NCBI GenBank assembly: GCA_002363385.1
Contig: DEVL01000003.1
Span: 971,220 to 1,035,219 of the forward strand
Direction of reading: 5' to 3'
DNA: 64,000 nucleotides
Source: Stenotrophomonas maltophilia
GTDB taxonomy: Bacteria > Pseudomonadota > Gammaproteobacteria > Xanthomonadales > Xanthomonadaceae
A model generated the notes under the pieces. It was not told the origin of the DNA, searched no databases, and was given only the letters and a program-made list of their open reading frames with translations. How positions within the stretch are numbered: position 1 is the stretch's first letter; every line of letters begins with the position of its first letter. The position numbers and the translations under genes were made by a program. This document shows positions 44,197 to 53,741 of the stretch, piece after piece.

Positions 44197-46329
44197 ATGG
44201 ATTATTTGCGGAACGTCAGCGTCGTCTGGCGGCTTGGCCTGGGCTTCGGCCTGCTGCTGCTGCTGGTGGCTGCGGTCGTCGCCATCGGCGCGACCGGCAG
44301 CGCGGAACAGAAACAGTCGATGCAGCAGGTGGTCGAGGTCAATGTGGCCAAGGTCCGGCTGCTGTCGGAAATGCTCGATGCCAACAACCAGATGATGGTG
44401 GTCCGCCGCGAGATGCTGATCCGCCAGGGCGATCGGCTGGCCGATGACGAAGTGCGCATCGCCAACCTGGTGAAGCGTTACGAGGCCAGCTGGACTGCCT
44501 ACCAGGCGTTGCCCACCAATGCTGATGACAAGGCGATTGGGGACGCCATCGCGGCTGCACGCGCGGTCGCGCGCCCGCTCAACAAGCAGATGAGCGAACA
44601 GCTCAAGCAAGGCGATTTCGCCGGTGCCACCGCGTTGACGCTGGGCGCCGTGCAGGAAGCGGCCAACGCCTGGAACAAAGCCCTCGGCGATGGCGTGAGC
44701 TACGAAGAAACGCAGAGCCGTCAGGCGGCCGCGGAGGCGATCCGGCTGGGTGAGCGTACGTTCCTGCAGTTGCTGGTGCTGGGCGCGATTGCGCTGGTGG
44801 TCGGCATCACGGCCTCGGTGTTGATCGGACGCAGCTTGACCGGCCCGCTGGCCCGCGCCGTCGGTCTGGCGACCCGCATGGCCAAGGGCGACCTGGAGCA
44901 GGACTTCCGCCTGGGCGGCCGCGACGAGATCACCCAGCTGGGCAACGCCATGGCCACGGTCCGCCAGACCGTCCAGGGCGCGATCACCGCGCAGCTGGAC
45001 ATGGCCCGCCAGCATGAAGCCGGCGCCATCAGCTACCGCATGGACGAAGCCGCCTTCCCGGGCGATTTCGGGCGCATGATCCGCGCGACCAACGAGCTGG
45101 TCGGTTCACACGTGGCCGTCGAGTTCCACATGGTCGAGGTGATGCAGCGTTATGCGATCGGCGACCTGAGCCGTGATCTGGACACCTACCCGGGCGAAAA
45201 GGCCGTGCTGACCACCACCATGGCCACCGTCAAGGACAGCCTGATGGCGATCAACCAGCAGATCGAGACGCTGGCATCGGCTGCACGTGCGGGCGACTTC
45301 TCGGTGCGTGGTACCGAGCAGAGCTTCCAGTTCCAGTTCCGCGCGATGGTCGCCCAGTTGAACGGGATGATGGCCAGCTCGCAGAGCAGCATCGCCGACC
45401 TGTCGCAGGTGCTGCGCGCGATCTCCACCGGCGATCTGACCTCGCGCATGGATGGCCACTACGAAGGTGTGTTCGCGCAGATGCGCGACGATGCCACCGT
45501 CACCGCCGTGCAGCTGACCGGCATCGTGCAGCAGATCCAGGGCGCGGCGGGCAGCATCAACGATGCCGCACAGGAACTGGCCGCAGGCCACAGCGACCTG
45601 TCGCGTCGCACCGAGCAGCAGGCGGCCAATCTGGAAGAGGCCGCCGCCTCGATGGAAGAGCTGACCTCCACGGTCCGCCAGAACGCCGAGCTGGCCAACC
45701 AGGCCGACCATGAAGCGCATGCGGCCGGTGCGGCGGTCAAGGCAACCGAGCAGGCCATCGCGCAGATGGCCGCCGTCATGAGCGAGATCGACCAGTCCTC
45801 GGCGCGCATCTCCGAGATCTCCTCGGTGATCGATGGCATCGCCTTCCAGACCAACATCCTGGCCCTGAACGCAGCGGTGGAAGCGGCCCGCGCCGGTGAG
45901 AACGGACGTGGCTTCGCGGTCGTGGCGACCGAGGTGCGCACGCTGGCGCAGCGTGCCGGTACGGCGGCCAAGGAGATCAAGGACCTGATCGATGAGTCCA
46001 GCAGCAAGGTCAAGACCGGGCTGAGCGTGACCGTGCAGTCCGAGGCGGCGATCGCCCGCCTGACCCAGGCCAGCTCGCGCACCAATCAGCTGATGAGCGA
46101 CATCGCCGCCGCGACCAAGGAACAGGCCGCCGGCATCGAGCAGGTCAACCAAGTGGTCGTGCAGATGGACCAGGTGACCCAGCAGAACGCGGCGCTGGTG
46201 GAAGAAGCCACCGCTGCCAGCCGCGCACTGGAAGAACAGGCGTATGCACTGACCGAATCAGTGGCGGTGTTCAAGCTGGACAACAGCGCGGCAGGCCTGC
46301 GTCGCCCGGCGGCATTGCGGGCAGCATGA
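44197..46329 (+). CDS. Methyl-accepting chemotaxis protein with repeated HAMP-like region
   Basis: 710 aa from ATG 44197 (GGAAG 6 nt upstream). TM1 about 11-33, a four-helix periplasmic domain (about 34-187), TM2 about 188-210, then HAMP. An extended cytoplasmic stretch (about 265-450) holds two or three HAMP-like segments, each with a GDLS/GDFS/GDLT core (RYAIGDLSRDLD, ARAGDFSVRG, ISTGDLTSRMDG), before the signalling domain. The hairpin tip EISSVIDGIAFQTNILALNAAVEAARAGENGRGFAVVA is intact, so it can couple to CheA/CheW. Ligand unknown. Expressed from a sigma-28 promoter and closed by its own terminator. Confidence 0.94.
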   Translation: MDYLRNVSVVWRLGLGFGLLLLLVAAVVAIGATGSAEQKQSMQQVVEVNVAKVRLLSEMLDANNQMMVVRREMLIRQGDRLADDEVRIANLVKRYEASWTAYQALPTNADDKAIGDAIAAARAVARPLNKQMSEQLKQGDFAGATALTLGAVQEAANAWNKALGDGVSYEETQSRQAAAEAIRLGERTFLQLLVLGAIALVVGITASVLIGRSLTGPLARAVGLATRMAKGDLEQDFRLGGRDEITQLGNAMATVRQTVQGAITAQLDMARQHEAGAISYRMDEAAFPGDFGRMIRATNELVGSHVAVEFHMVEVMQRYAIGDLSRDLDTYPGEKAVLTTTMATVKDSLMAINQQIETLASAARAGDFSVRGTEQSFQFQFRAMVAQLNGMMASSQSSIADLSQVLRAISTGDLTSRMDGHYEGVFAQMRDDATVTAVQLTGIVQQIQGAAGSINDAAQELAAGHSDLSRRTEQQAANLEEAAASMEELTSTVRQNAELANQADHEAHAAGAAVKATEQAIAQMAAVMSEIDQSSARISEISSVIDGIAFQTNILALNAAVEAARAGENGRGFAVVATEVRTLAQRAGTAAKEIKDLIDESSSKVKTGLSVTVQSEAAIARLTQASSRTNQLMSDIAAATKEQAAGIEQVNQVVVQMDQVTQQNAALVEEATAASRALEEQAYALTESVAVFKLDNSAAGLRRPAALRAA

Positions 46330-46355
46330 CGACACGTGTGCGCTGAGTAATACAG

Positions 46356-46382
46356 AAAAGCCCCGCTTCGGCGGGGCTTTTT
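46356..46382. terminator. Terminator after the chemoreceptor
   Basis: AAAAGCCCCGC-TTCG-GCGGGGCTTTTT with a stable TTCG loop. It separates two convergent genes and can act in both directions. Confidence 0.93.
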
Positions 46383-46421
46383 CATGCCGATCCGGCCGGC
46401 CGACGCAGCGGCGCGCCCGGC

Positions 46422-47282
46422 TCAGTCCTCGTTCTCTTCTGCTGCTTCGCGACCCTGCTGGCGGATCAGCGCCTCTTCGCGCGCATCGTTGATGGCGTGG
46501 CGGACGCCATCCAGATCGATGGTGCTCTCATCCTGCTCGAATTCACCGGTCAGTACGCTGTCCGGCAGCAGATCGCCAGCCTCGAACAGCGCCCACATCT
46601 CCTCGCCGTACCAGGTCTCCAGCAGCTCCGGCGCCCAGCGGCCCAGATACGCGGTGAGGTTGTTGACGTCGCGCAGCAGCATCGTACGTGCGGCATTGTT
46701 GCCCGCCGCACTGACCACCTGCGGGAAATCGATCACCACCGGGCCTTCCGGGCCGACCAGCACGTTGTACGGCGACAGATCGCCGTGGATCAGCCCGCAG
46801 CACAGCATCCGCACGACCTGGCGGACCAGGATCTGGTGGAACTCGCGCGCCTGTTCCGGGCTGAGTTCAACCTCGCCCAGGCGCGCGGCGGAATACCCTT
46901 CAGCATCGGTGACCAGCTCCATCACCAACACGCCGTGGAAGTAGCCATAAGGCTCCGGCACGCGCACGCCGGCATCGCGCAGCTGGTACAGCGCATCGAC
47001 CTCGGTGTTCTTCCAGGCCGCTTCCTGCTGCTTGCGGCCGTAGTTGCTGGCCTTGCCCACCGCGCGCGCTTCGCGGCTGCCACGGACCTTGCGGCCTTCC
47101 TGGTACTGGACGCGCTGCTGGAAGCTGCGCTGGGCCATGTCCTTGTAGACCTTTGCGCAGCGCACATCGTCGCCGCTGCGGACCACGTATACCGCTGCCT
47201 CCTTGCCGCTCTTGAGCGGGCGGAGCACTTCATCGATCACGCCGTCGTCGATCAGCGCCTGCAAGCCTTGGGGGGTCTTCAC
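46422..47282 (-). CDS. PA4780-type RIO1-like serine protein kinase
   Basis: 286 aa. GTG 47282 (reading KTPQGLQALIDDGVIDEVLRPL after it) is chosen because the family starts there; frame upstream is unrelated. RIO-kinase blocks: the ATP-binding SGKEAAVYVV, the catalytic HGDLSPYNVLV, and the metal-binding VIDFPQVV. The C-terminus is acidic (EAAEENED). Targets of bacterial RIO proteins are largely unknown. Convergent with the chemoreceptor. Confidence 0.9.
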   Translation of the reverse strand: MKTPQGLQALIDDGVIDEVLRPLKSGKEAAVYVVRSGDDVRCAKVYKDMAQRSFQQRVQYQEGRKVRGSREARAVGKASNYGRKQQEAAWKNTEVDALYQLRDAGVRVPEPYGYFHGVLVMELVTDAEGYSAARLGEVELSPEQAREFHQILVRQVVRMLCCGLIHGDLSPYNVLVGPEGPVVIDFPQVVSAAGNNAARTMLLRDVNNLTAYLGRWAPELLETWYGEEMWALFEAGDLLPDSVLTGEFEQDESTIDLDGVRHAINDAREEALIRQQGREAAEENED

Positions 47283-47472
47283 GGTATCTCGGGAATCGGC
47301 TGGCGCGGGGCCTGCCCTGGAGGGGGAGGGATTTTCGCATCTTCGGGCCGATGGAGCCATCGACACGGCGCCCGGCGGGCGGGTTGTTCAGCTGCGTGCA
47401 CGCTGGCGCCCGCTTGAAATCTGCTTCACATCCGCGCGGCAGGCTGGGGTCACTTCCCAAGGAGTGCCACCC

Positions 47473-48600
47473 ATGATGCTGTCCCTGCTGCGCCGCACCG
47501 GTGCCTTTCTGGCCCTGCTGCTCGCTGTCCCTGCAGTCCACGCCCGCCCCGCGGCGGCCGATACGGTACTGATCGTGGTCAGCGGCGAAGGCCGTGACCA
47601 GGGCAAGACCCGCCCCGGTTTCGAGATGGACGAGTTTGCCCAGGCCTACCTGATCTTCCGCGACAACGGCCTGGCCGTGCAGGTGGCCAGCCCACGCGGC
47701 GGGGCGGTGGAGGCCGACAAGTTCGACCCGAAGGAGCCCTTCAACGCGCGCGTGCTGGCCGATCCGGCGGCGACCGCGTTGCTGGCCGATACCCGCGCCA
47801 CCGCGACCCTGCGTGCGGCCGACTATGCGGCGGTCTACGTGGTTGGCGGCAAGGGCGCCATGTTCGATCTGCCGACCGATGCGGCGCTGCGCGGCCTGCT
47901 CGGTACGCTGCACGACGGCGGCGGCGTGGTCGCCGCCGTCTGTCACGGCCCGGCAGCACTGGTGGATGTGCGGCTGGCGGACGGATCACTGCTGGTCGCC
48001 GGGCGCCGCATGACTGGATTCACCAATGCCGAGGAGGGCGTGTTCGGCAAGCGCTGGGTCAAGGAGTTCCCGTTCCTGCTGGAAACAGCGCTGCGCGAGC
48101 GCGGCGCGCGCTGGGAGCAGGCGCCGCTGATGATGCCCAAGCTGGTGGTGGACGGGCGTGTGATCACCGGGCAGAACCCGTACTCCACGCCGGCGGTCGC
48201 CGAGGCGATCGTGCGCGCCACCGGTCGCACCCCGGTCGCCCGTACTCCTTGGCGTGATGAAGCCAGCATGGCGCTGGTGCAGCGCCTGCTCGACGGCCAG
48301 GGCGACGCGGTCAAGCGCGAGCTGGCGAGCAATCGCACCGGGTATCACGATCAGTTGATCGGCGTGCTCGGCTACTACCAGCTGCAGGCCGCGCAGGACG
48401 ATGCGGCCGTGCGTGACGCCCTGGCGATCATGCAGCTGGCCGCGCCGTACATGAGCGAGCCGCAGCTGCCGCTGGGCATCGCGCAGGCGCACTGGCGGCT
48501 GGGCGAGGTGGAACAGGCGCGCAGCGTGCTCGGCAAACTGCTGGAAACGCACCCTGACATGGCCGAAGCTAAGCAGCTCAAGGACACGATCGAAGGCTGA
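47473..48600 (+). CDS. Exported DJ-1/PfpI-family protein with C-terminal helical repeat region
   Basis: 375 aa from ATG 47473, with AAGGAG 8 nt upstream. The signal peptide (FLALLLAVPAVHARPAAA) predicts export. Residues about 28-240 form a DJ-1/PfpI domain: VVSGEGRDQGKTRPGFEMDEFAQAY, YVVGGKGAMFDLP, and the nucleophile elbow VAAVCHGPAAL with Cys. Family members include glyoxalases, chaperones and deglycases. The C-terminal about 120 residues (DEASMALVQRLLDGQ... QLPLGIAQAHWRLGEVEQARSVLGKLLETHPDMAEAKQL) look TPR-like. The stop is 4 nt before a response-regulator gene, so it belongs to a three-gene operon with a two-component system. Confidence 0.85.
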   Translation: MMLSLLRRTGAFLALLLAVPAVHARPAAADTVLIVVSGEGRDQGKTRPGFEMDEFAQAYLIFRDNGLAVQVASPRGGAVEADKFDPKEPFNARVLADPAATALLADTRATATLRAADYAAVYVVGGKGAMFDLPTDAALRGLLGTLHDGGGVVAAVCHGPAALVDVRLADGSLLVAGRRMTGFTNAEEGVFGKRWVKEFPFLLETALRERGARWEQAPLMMPKLVVDGRVITGQNPYSTPAVAEAIVRATGRTPVARTPWRDEASMALVQRLLDGQGDAVKRELASNRTGYHDQLIGVLGYYQLQAAQDDAAVRDALAIMQLAAPYMSEPQLPLGIAQAHWRLGEVEQARSVLGKLLETHPDMAEAKQLKDTIEG

Positions 48601-48604
48601 CGCC

Positions 48605-49291
48605 ATGCATGACGGCCTGCACATCCTGGTCATCGAGGACAACCCGGCGCTGCGCGCCGGCATGGCCACGCTGCTGGAGGTGCGCGGCCATCGCGTGGCC
48701 TTCGCCGCCGATGGGCTCAGCGGCCTGCAGATGGCGCTGGACGAGCCGCCGGACGTGCTGGTGCTGGACCTGACTCTGCCGGGGATGGACGGTCTGGGTG
48801 TGTGCAGCCATCTGCGCGAGCGGGCCGACCGTCACATCCCGATCCTGATGCTGACCGCGCGCGACACGTTGGCCGACAAGCTGGTCGGCTTCCAGTGCGG
48901 TGCCGACGACTATCTGGTCAAACCGTTCGCCGGTGAGGAACTGCTGGCGCGGTGCCTGGCGCTGGCGCACCGGCATGTGCGGCGCGAGGGTCACCTGCTG
49001 CGCATCGGCTCGCTGGAAATCGATCGCCGCAGCGGCAGCGCGACCCGCAGCGGCCAGGCGCTTGAGCTGCCGCAGACCGCGTATCGCGTGCTGGTGCTGC
49101 TGGCCGAGGCATGGCCGCGTACGGTGACCCGCAGCGAGCTGATCCGTCGGTTGTGGGGCGATGAGGCGCCACCGTCGGATCCGCTGCGCTCGCACCTGTA
49201 TCTGCTGCGCCAGATCCTGGACAAACCGTTTGATCGGCCCATGCTCAAGACCGTGCACGATGTTGGCTTCAAGCTGGAGGCCGACGCATGA
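48605..49291 (+). CDS. OmpR-family response regulator
   Basis: 228 aa. Receiver (about 1-120): LVIEDNPALRAG, phospho-Asp in LVLDLTLPGMDG, Lys in DDYLVKPF. A winged-helix domain (about 135-225) ends with SHLYLLRQILDKPFDRPMLKTVHDVGFKL, the normal Trans_reg_C pattern. Transcription factor for the adjacent kinase; its stop overlaps the kinase ATG (ATGA). The target may include the exported DJ-1 gene just upstream, but no direct-repeat site was identified. Confidence 0.93.
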   Translation: MHDGLHILVIEDNPALRAGMATLLEVRGHRVAFAADGLSGLQMALDEPPDVLVLDLTLPGMDGLGVCSHLRERADRHIPILMLTARDTLADKLVGFQCGADDYLVKPFAGEELLARCLALAHRHVRREGHLLRIGSLEIDRRSGSATRSGQALELPQTAYRVLVLLAEAWPRTVTRSELIRRLWGDEAPPSDPLRSHLYLLRQILDKPFDRPMLKTVHDVGFKLEADA

Positions 49292-50553
49292 CGACGCGTG
49301 TGCATCGCCTGCGCAACCGGTTGATGCTGGCCTTCGCGGTGTTCGCACTGGCGGTGGCCAGCCTGTTCGGCCTGTACGTGGCGGTGTTCGTGTACAGCGT
49401 GGAGGATCGCTTCTTCGACGCGATGCTCGAACAGGAAGCGCAGCAGCAGCTGGATCAGCGCGCCGCGAGTGGCAGCTGGTCGCCGCCGCGCAATACGTTC
49501 ATTACCGTGCACGAGAGCAGCGCCACGTTTCCGGCTGATCTGAAAACCGCGTTCGATGCCGAGCCGTGGCGGCACGAGTTCGCCGGCACCCAGGGACGTC
49601 ACTATCACCTGCGCGCGCTGCAGCCGGGCGGCGCCGGTACATCAGGATGGCTGGTCGCCGAGGTCAGCCAGCAGCTGGTGGTGCGGCCGATGCGCCGCCA
49701 GATTCTGGGTCTGCTGGCCTGGTCCGGGCTGGCCGTGGTGGTCGTTGCCGTGCTGGCCGGTGCGTGGCTGGCACGACGTACCACACGTCCCTTGTCTAGA
49801 CTGGCCGCACTGGTCGATGGGATGGCGCCGGATCGGCTGCCAATCGGGTTCGCGCGCGACTTCCCCGATGATGAAATCGGCGTGCTCGCGCGGGGGTTGG
49901 ACAACCTGACCGGGCAGGTGCGCGCCTTTGTTGCCCGCGAACATGCCTTTACCCGGGACGCCAGCCATGAGCTGCGCACGCCGCTGGCGGTGATCCGCAG
50001 CGCAACCGAACAGCTGGCCAACGAAGCGGGGCTGTCCGCGGCCGGACGGCTGCAGCTGGGGCATGTACAGCACTCGGCCCGTCAGCTCGAACAGACCGTG
50101 ATCACGCTGCTCACCCTGGCCCGCGAAGAAAGCGTTGAAAAGGAGGCGCTGCCGCTTGCGGTGCTGCCGGTGCTGGAACAGGTGGTGATTGAACAGGCGG
50201 CGCTGCTGGACGGCAAGCCTGTGCAGGTGCGGGTCGATGTGCCCGATGACGTACGCCTCACCGTGCCCGGGCCGGTGCTGCACATGCTGCTGGCCAATCT
50301 GGTCGGCAATGCGTTCGCGCACACGCGGGCAGGCGAGGTGCACATCGATGTCGGGGCCGGACGGCTGCGCATCCGCAACACCGCCCCGGCCGGTGACCCT
50401 GACACGATCGTGCGGCCTTTCGCCAAAGGCGAAGGCAGTGCCGGCTTCGGGCTTGGCCTGGCGATCGTGCACCGGCTGTGCGACCGCTTCGCCATCGACC
50501 TGCGTATCGAAGGAACCGAGCAAACCACGGTCGCCAGCTTCAGCGTGCACTGA
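49288..50553 (+). CDS. Sensor histidine kinase of the adjacent two-component system
   Basis: 421 aa. Two membrane helices (about 13-36 and 145-167) enclose a periplasmic domain of about 105 residues, then HAMP (RRTTRPLSRLAALVDGM), HisKA with DASHELRTPLAVI, and a short HATPase. The N-box is MLLANLVGNAFAHT and G2 is GFGLGLAIVHRL. The G1 box is unusual: RNTAPAGDPD replaces the usual DNGPG, so the Asp is not obvious, a feature also seen in some short-ATPase kinases of this type. Ligand unknown. Confidence 0.9.
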   Translation: MTTRVHRLRNRLMLAFAVFALAVASLFGLYVAVFVYSVEDRFFDAMLEQEAQQQLDQRAASGSWSPPRNTFITVHESSATFPADLKTAFDAEPWRHEFAGTQGRHYHLRALQPGGAGTSGWLVAEVSQQLVVRPMRRQILGLLAWSGLAVVVVAVLAGAWLARRTTRPLSRLAALVDGMAPDRLPIGFARDFPDDEIGVLARGLDNLTGQVRAFVAREHAFTRDASHELRTPLAVIRSATEQLANEAGLSAAGRLQLGHVQHSARQLEQTVITLLTLAREESVEKEALPLAVLPVLEQVVIEQAALLDGKPVQVRVDVPDDVRLTVPGPVLHMLLANLVGNAFAHTRAGEVHIDVGAGRLRIRNTAPAGDPDTIVRPFAKGEGSAGFGLGLAIVHRLCDRFAIDLRIEGTEQTTVASFSVH

Positions 50554-50621
50554 GGCGACGCACCGGTCCGCTTCCGTCCACCGCCAAAGTGCGCGATGCT
50601 CTGCCGAACGGGGAGGGGCGC

Positions 50622-51443
50622 ATGGGGAACAGGGACGAAGGCAGTATCCACGGTGACGTACCGGCTGGCATCGCCTCCACCGCCGGCGGTGAGTCGCACA
50701 CACCGCTGGCGGATCAGACACCGATCGACTGGTCGTTGCTGCCGGTCACGCATGGCAACGAAGACTCGATGGTGGCGGTGATCTGGCGCCTGCTCCGACA
50801 GGAGCCGGCGTTGATGGTGAGCGCGGGCTACGTGTTCCTCTCCGCGCTGGGGCTGTGGTCGAGCTATTTCTTCTACTTCAAGTTCCGGCTGTCGATCCTG
50901 GATTACCTGCAGGTCAGCGACTTCCTGGTGGCCGGTCTGCGTGATCCGGCTTACATCCTGATCCTGCTGCTGGGCGCGCTGCTGGCGGTTCTGCTGGGCT
51001 GGCCGGAAACACTGCGGCGGCGCAATCCGGCCAAGGTGGCGCGCCTGCGTGCACGGCATTGGGGATGGCGGATGCTGTTCTCTGAATCGCCGTGGATGAA
51101 CTGGGAGTTGTCCGGGTTCCGCCCGCTGACCGGCATGTGCATGGGCGTGGTCTGCTTCATGACCATCGGCGCGGCACTGTATGCGCTGAACAAAGCCGAA
51201 GCCATCCGCGATGGCCACGGGGGCACGCCGGTGCAGGTGATGCTCACTGGCGACGCTGCCGCCCTGCCAGGGTCGGCGAAGCTGCTGGGCTCCAGCAGCG
51301 CGTTCGTGTTCCTGTGGTGGCCGGCGCAGCGGCGTGCCGAAGCCGTGCCGATCGGCTCGATCCGTCGGCTGCAGTCGATGGCTGTCCCCGTGAAGCCGGC
51401 GCCGGTGCCCAAGCCGGCCCCGGCGCCCTCAGCGCCGCGCTGA
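50622..51443 (+). CDS. Uncharacterised membrane protein with Pro/Ala-rich tail
   Basis: 273 aa from ATG 50622, which follows a strong GGGGAGGGG. The cytoplasmic N-terminus (about 1-60) is followed by hydrophobic segments around 62-85 (LMVSAGYVFLSALGLWSSYFFYFKF), 103-122 (PAYILILLLGALLAVLLGW) and 165-187 (PLTGMCMGVVCFMTIGAALYAL). A C-terminal domain of about 60 residues has strands similar to an SH3-like fold and ends in a KPAPVPKPAPAPSAPR tail. I do not recognise a family. It follows the two-component operon by 68 bp and may be cotranscribed with it. Confidence 0.75.
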   Translation: MGNRDEGSIHGDVPAGIASTAGGESHTPLADQTPIDWSLLPVTHGNEDSMVAVIWRLLRQEPALMVSAGYVFLSALGLWSSYFFYFKFRLSILDYLQVSDFLVAGLRDPAYILILLLGALLAVLLGWPETLRRRNPAKVARLRARHWGWRMLFSESPWMNWELSGFRPLTGMCMGVVCFMTIGAALYALNKAEAIRDGHGGTPVQVMLTGDAAALPGSAKLLGSSSAFVFLWWPAQRRAEAVPIGSIRRLQSMAVPVKPAPVPKPAPAPSAPR

Positions 51444-51469
51444 GATCAGCGCGGCGCACCGCGCACAGC

Positions 51470-53560
51470 TCAGGCGAGCGTGCGCACCTTGGGTTCGCGC
51501 GCCCACTGGCGCGTGGCGGCTGCGGCCAAGAAGCCCTTGGCGTCCTCGGCCTCCACCACGCCCGCATCGTTGCCGACGCGGGCGATCTTCAGCAGCGACT
51601 GTGCACCGTCGTCGGCGGCGATCGCTTTGAGATGGGCCCAGGCGTCGCTGACGAAATCGATCGCAGCGGACTCCTTGCTGAGCTTCTTGGCAGCATCATT
51701 GCTCAGCACCACCGCGACCGCATCGAACACGACCGACGGCGTGCCCGCCAGCTGGCCATCAGCGGCCAGCGTCTTGCCGTCACTGAGCTTGGCGCCCCCG
51801 ATCTTGGGCGCAACCAGCTTGACGCTGGCACCAGCCTTGTCGGCCGCCTTGCGCAGGTTGGCGATCAGCGCCGCATCGGAACCCTCGTCAAACAGGATGC
51901 CGATGCAACGGCCCTTGAGCAGGTCCTTGGTGCGGCCGATGATGCGCACTTCCGGCGCCTTCGGGAAATCCTGCGCCGGGGTCTGCGTGGCGGCGGGCTC
52001 AGGCAACGCGGGCATCGCCAGCCCGTCGGCAACCCGCTTGGCCAGCGTGTCGTCGATGTTGCGCAGGTGACTCACGGTACGCTCGCGCACCTTGACCGTC
52101 TCCACCTTGGACAGCTCGAACACCAGCGCCGAGGCCAGATGCGCCTGCTCCGGCGCCTCCAGGCTACGGAAGAACATGCGGGCCTGGCTGTAATGATCGG
52201 CAAAGCTGTCCGCGCGCACGCGGCCCTTGCGGCCGTCGTCCGGCGCGGTGGCGTGACTGGGGAAGCCGTCGGCGCTCTCACGCGGGCTGTCGCCCTGCAG
52301 CGAACTCGGATCGTAGGCGACCCGTCCCTTCGGAATGTTCATCTGCATGTGGCCGTCGCGCTGATGGTTGGCGAACGGGCACTTGGGGGCGTTCACCGGG
52401 ATCTGGTGGAAGTTGGGACCGCCCAGGCGGCTGAGCTGGGTATCCAGGTAGGAGAACAGGCGACCCTGCAGCAGCGGATCGTTGCTGAAGTCGATGCCCG
52501 GCGGCACGTTGGCCGGGCAGTAGGCGACCTGCTCGGTCTCAGCGAAGAAGTTGTCCGGCCAGCGGTCCAGCACCATGCGCCCGATCACGGTCAGCGGCAC
52601 CAGCGACTCGGGAATGATCTTGGTCGAATCCAGGTGGTCGAACGGGAAGGCCTCGGCCTGTTCCTCGGTGAACAACTGCACGGCCAGCTCCCACTCGGGG
52701 AAATCGCCGGCGGTGATCGCCTCGAACAGATCGCGGCGGTGGAAGTCGTTGTCCGCGCTCTGCAGCTTGACTGCCTCGTCCCACACGGTGGACTGGATGC
52801 CCAGCTTCGGTCGCCAATGGAATTTGACGAAGGTCGACTCACCCGCATCGTTGATCAGCCGGAAGCTGTGGATGCCGAAGCCCTCGATGGTACGCAGCGA
52901 ACGCGGAATCGTGCGGTCGCTCATCGCCCACATGATCATGTGCATCGATTCGGGCATCAGCGAGACGAAATCCCAGAAGGTGTCGTGCGCGCTGGCCGCC
53001 TGTGGGAAGGCGCGGTCCGGCTCCATCTTCACCGCATGGATCAGGTCGGGGAACTTGATCGCGTCCTGGATGAAGAACACCGGGATGTTGTTGCCCACCA
53101 GATCCCAGTTGCCCTCCTTGGTGTAGAACTTCACCGCAAAGCCGCGCACATCCCGCGGGGTATCCACCGAACCGGCGCCGCCAGCCACGGTGGAGAAGCG
53201 GGTGAACAACGGCGTGCGCACTCCGACTTCACTGAGGATACGGGCGCGGGTGTACTCGCCGAGCGAGCGGGTCAGCTCGAAGTAGCCATGGGCGGCGCTG
53301 CCGCGCGCATGCACGATGCGTTCGGGGATGCGCTCATGATCGAAGTGGGTGATCTTCTCGCGCAGGATGAAGTCTTCCAACAGAGTCGGCCCGCGCGGGG
53401 TGGCGCGCAGCGAGTTCTGGTTGTCGCCGACCGGGATGCCCTGGTTGGTGGTCAGCACGGGATGGCCATTGCCTGCACGCTGGTGCAGTTCATCCCCTTC
53501 GCCACGGACATCGGTGGCAGGTGCTGGGGCGTTCTTCGTGCTTTTCTTGCTGGCGGCCAT
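51470..53560 (-). CDS. katE: Large-subunit catalase (HPII/KatE type)
   Basis: 696 aa, in the clade-2 large-subunit range. Heme catalase that disproportionates hydrogen peroxide. The catalytic His lies in RIVHARGSAAHGYFE, the Asn region in DTPRDVRGFAVKFYTKEGNWDLVGNN, and the proximal heme Tyr in RLFSYLDTQLSRLGGPNF. The extra C-terminal domain (about 545-690: VRIIGRTKDLLKGRCIGILFDEGSDAALI) is the DJ-1/PfpI-like flavodoxin fold found only in large catalases. No signal peptide. The start MAASKKSTKNAP is preceded by a GGAG-type site. Confidence 0.94.
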   Translation of the reverse strand: MAASKKSTKNAPAPATDVRGEGDELHQRAGNGHPVLTTNQGIPVGDNQNSLRATPRGPTLLEDFILREKITHFDHERIPERIVHARGSAAHGYFELTRSLGEYTRARILSEVGVRTPLFTRFSTVAGGAGSVDTPRDVRGFAVKFYTKEGNWDLVGNNIPVFFIQDAIKFPDLIHAVKMEPDRAFPQAASAHDTFWDFVSLMPESMHMIMWAMSDRTIPRSLRTIEGFGIHSFRLINDAGESTFVKFHWRPKLGIQSTVWDEAVKLQSADNDFHRRDLFEAITAGDFPEWELAVQLFTEEQAEAFPFDHLDSTKIIPESLVPLTVIGRMVLDRWPDNFFAETEQVAYCPANVPPGIDFSNDPLLQGRLFSYLDTQLSRLGGPNFHQIPVNAPKCPFANHQRDGHMQMNIPKGRVAYDPSSLQGDSPRESADGFPSHATAPDDGRKGRVRADSFADHYSQARMFFRSLEAPEQAHLASALVFELSKVETVKVRERTVSHLRNIDDTLAKRVADGLAMPALPEPAATQTPAQDFPKAPEVRIIGRTKDLLKGRCIGILFDEGSDAALIANLRKAADKAGASVKLVAPKIGGAKLSDGKTLAADGQLAGTPSVVFDAVAVVLSNDAAKKLSKESAAIDFVSDAWAHLKAIAADDGAQSLLKIARVGNDAGVVEAEDAKGFLAAAATRQWAREPKVRTLA

Positions 53561-53741
53561 GAGGCGACTCCGGGAGCTGGCGGGAAGGGGATCACCTCAC
53601 ACTGGCCGCCGGGGCGTTAATCGAGGGTGCGAAAACGCGGCGCTGCTTGCACCCGCGCTTCACATGCGGCGCCTCGGCGCTGGGTCGGCGGCGCCCGGGC
53701 GGGTATCCTTGACCGCGTGTCCCTCCGTCTTTCCCAGCCGC

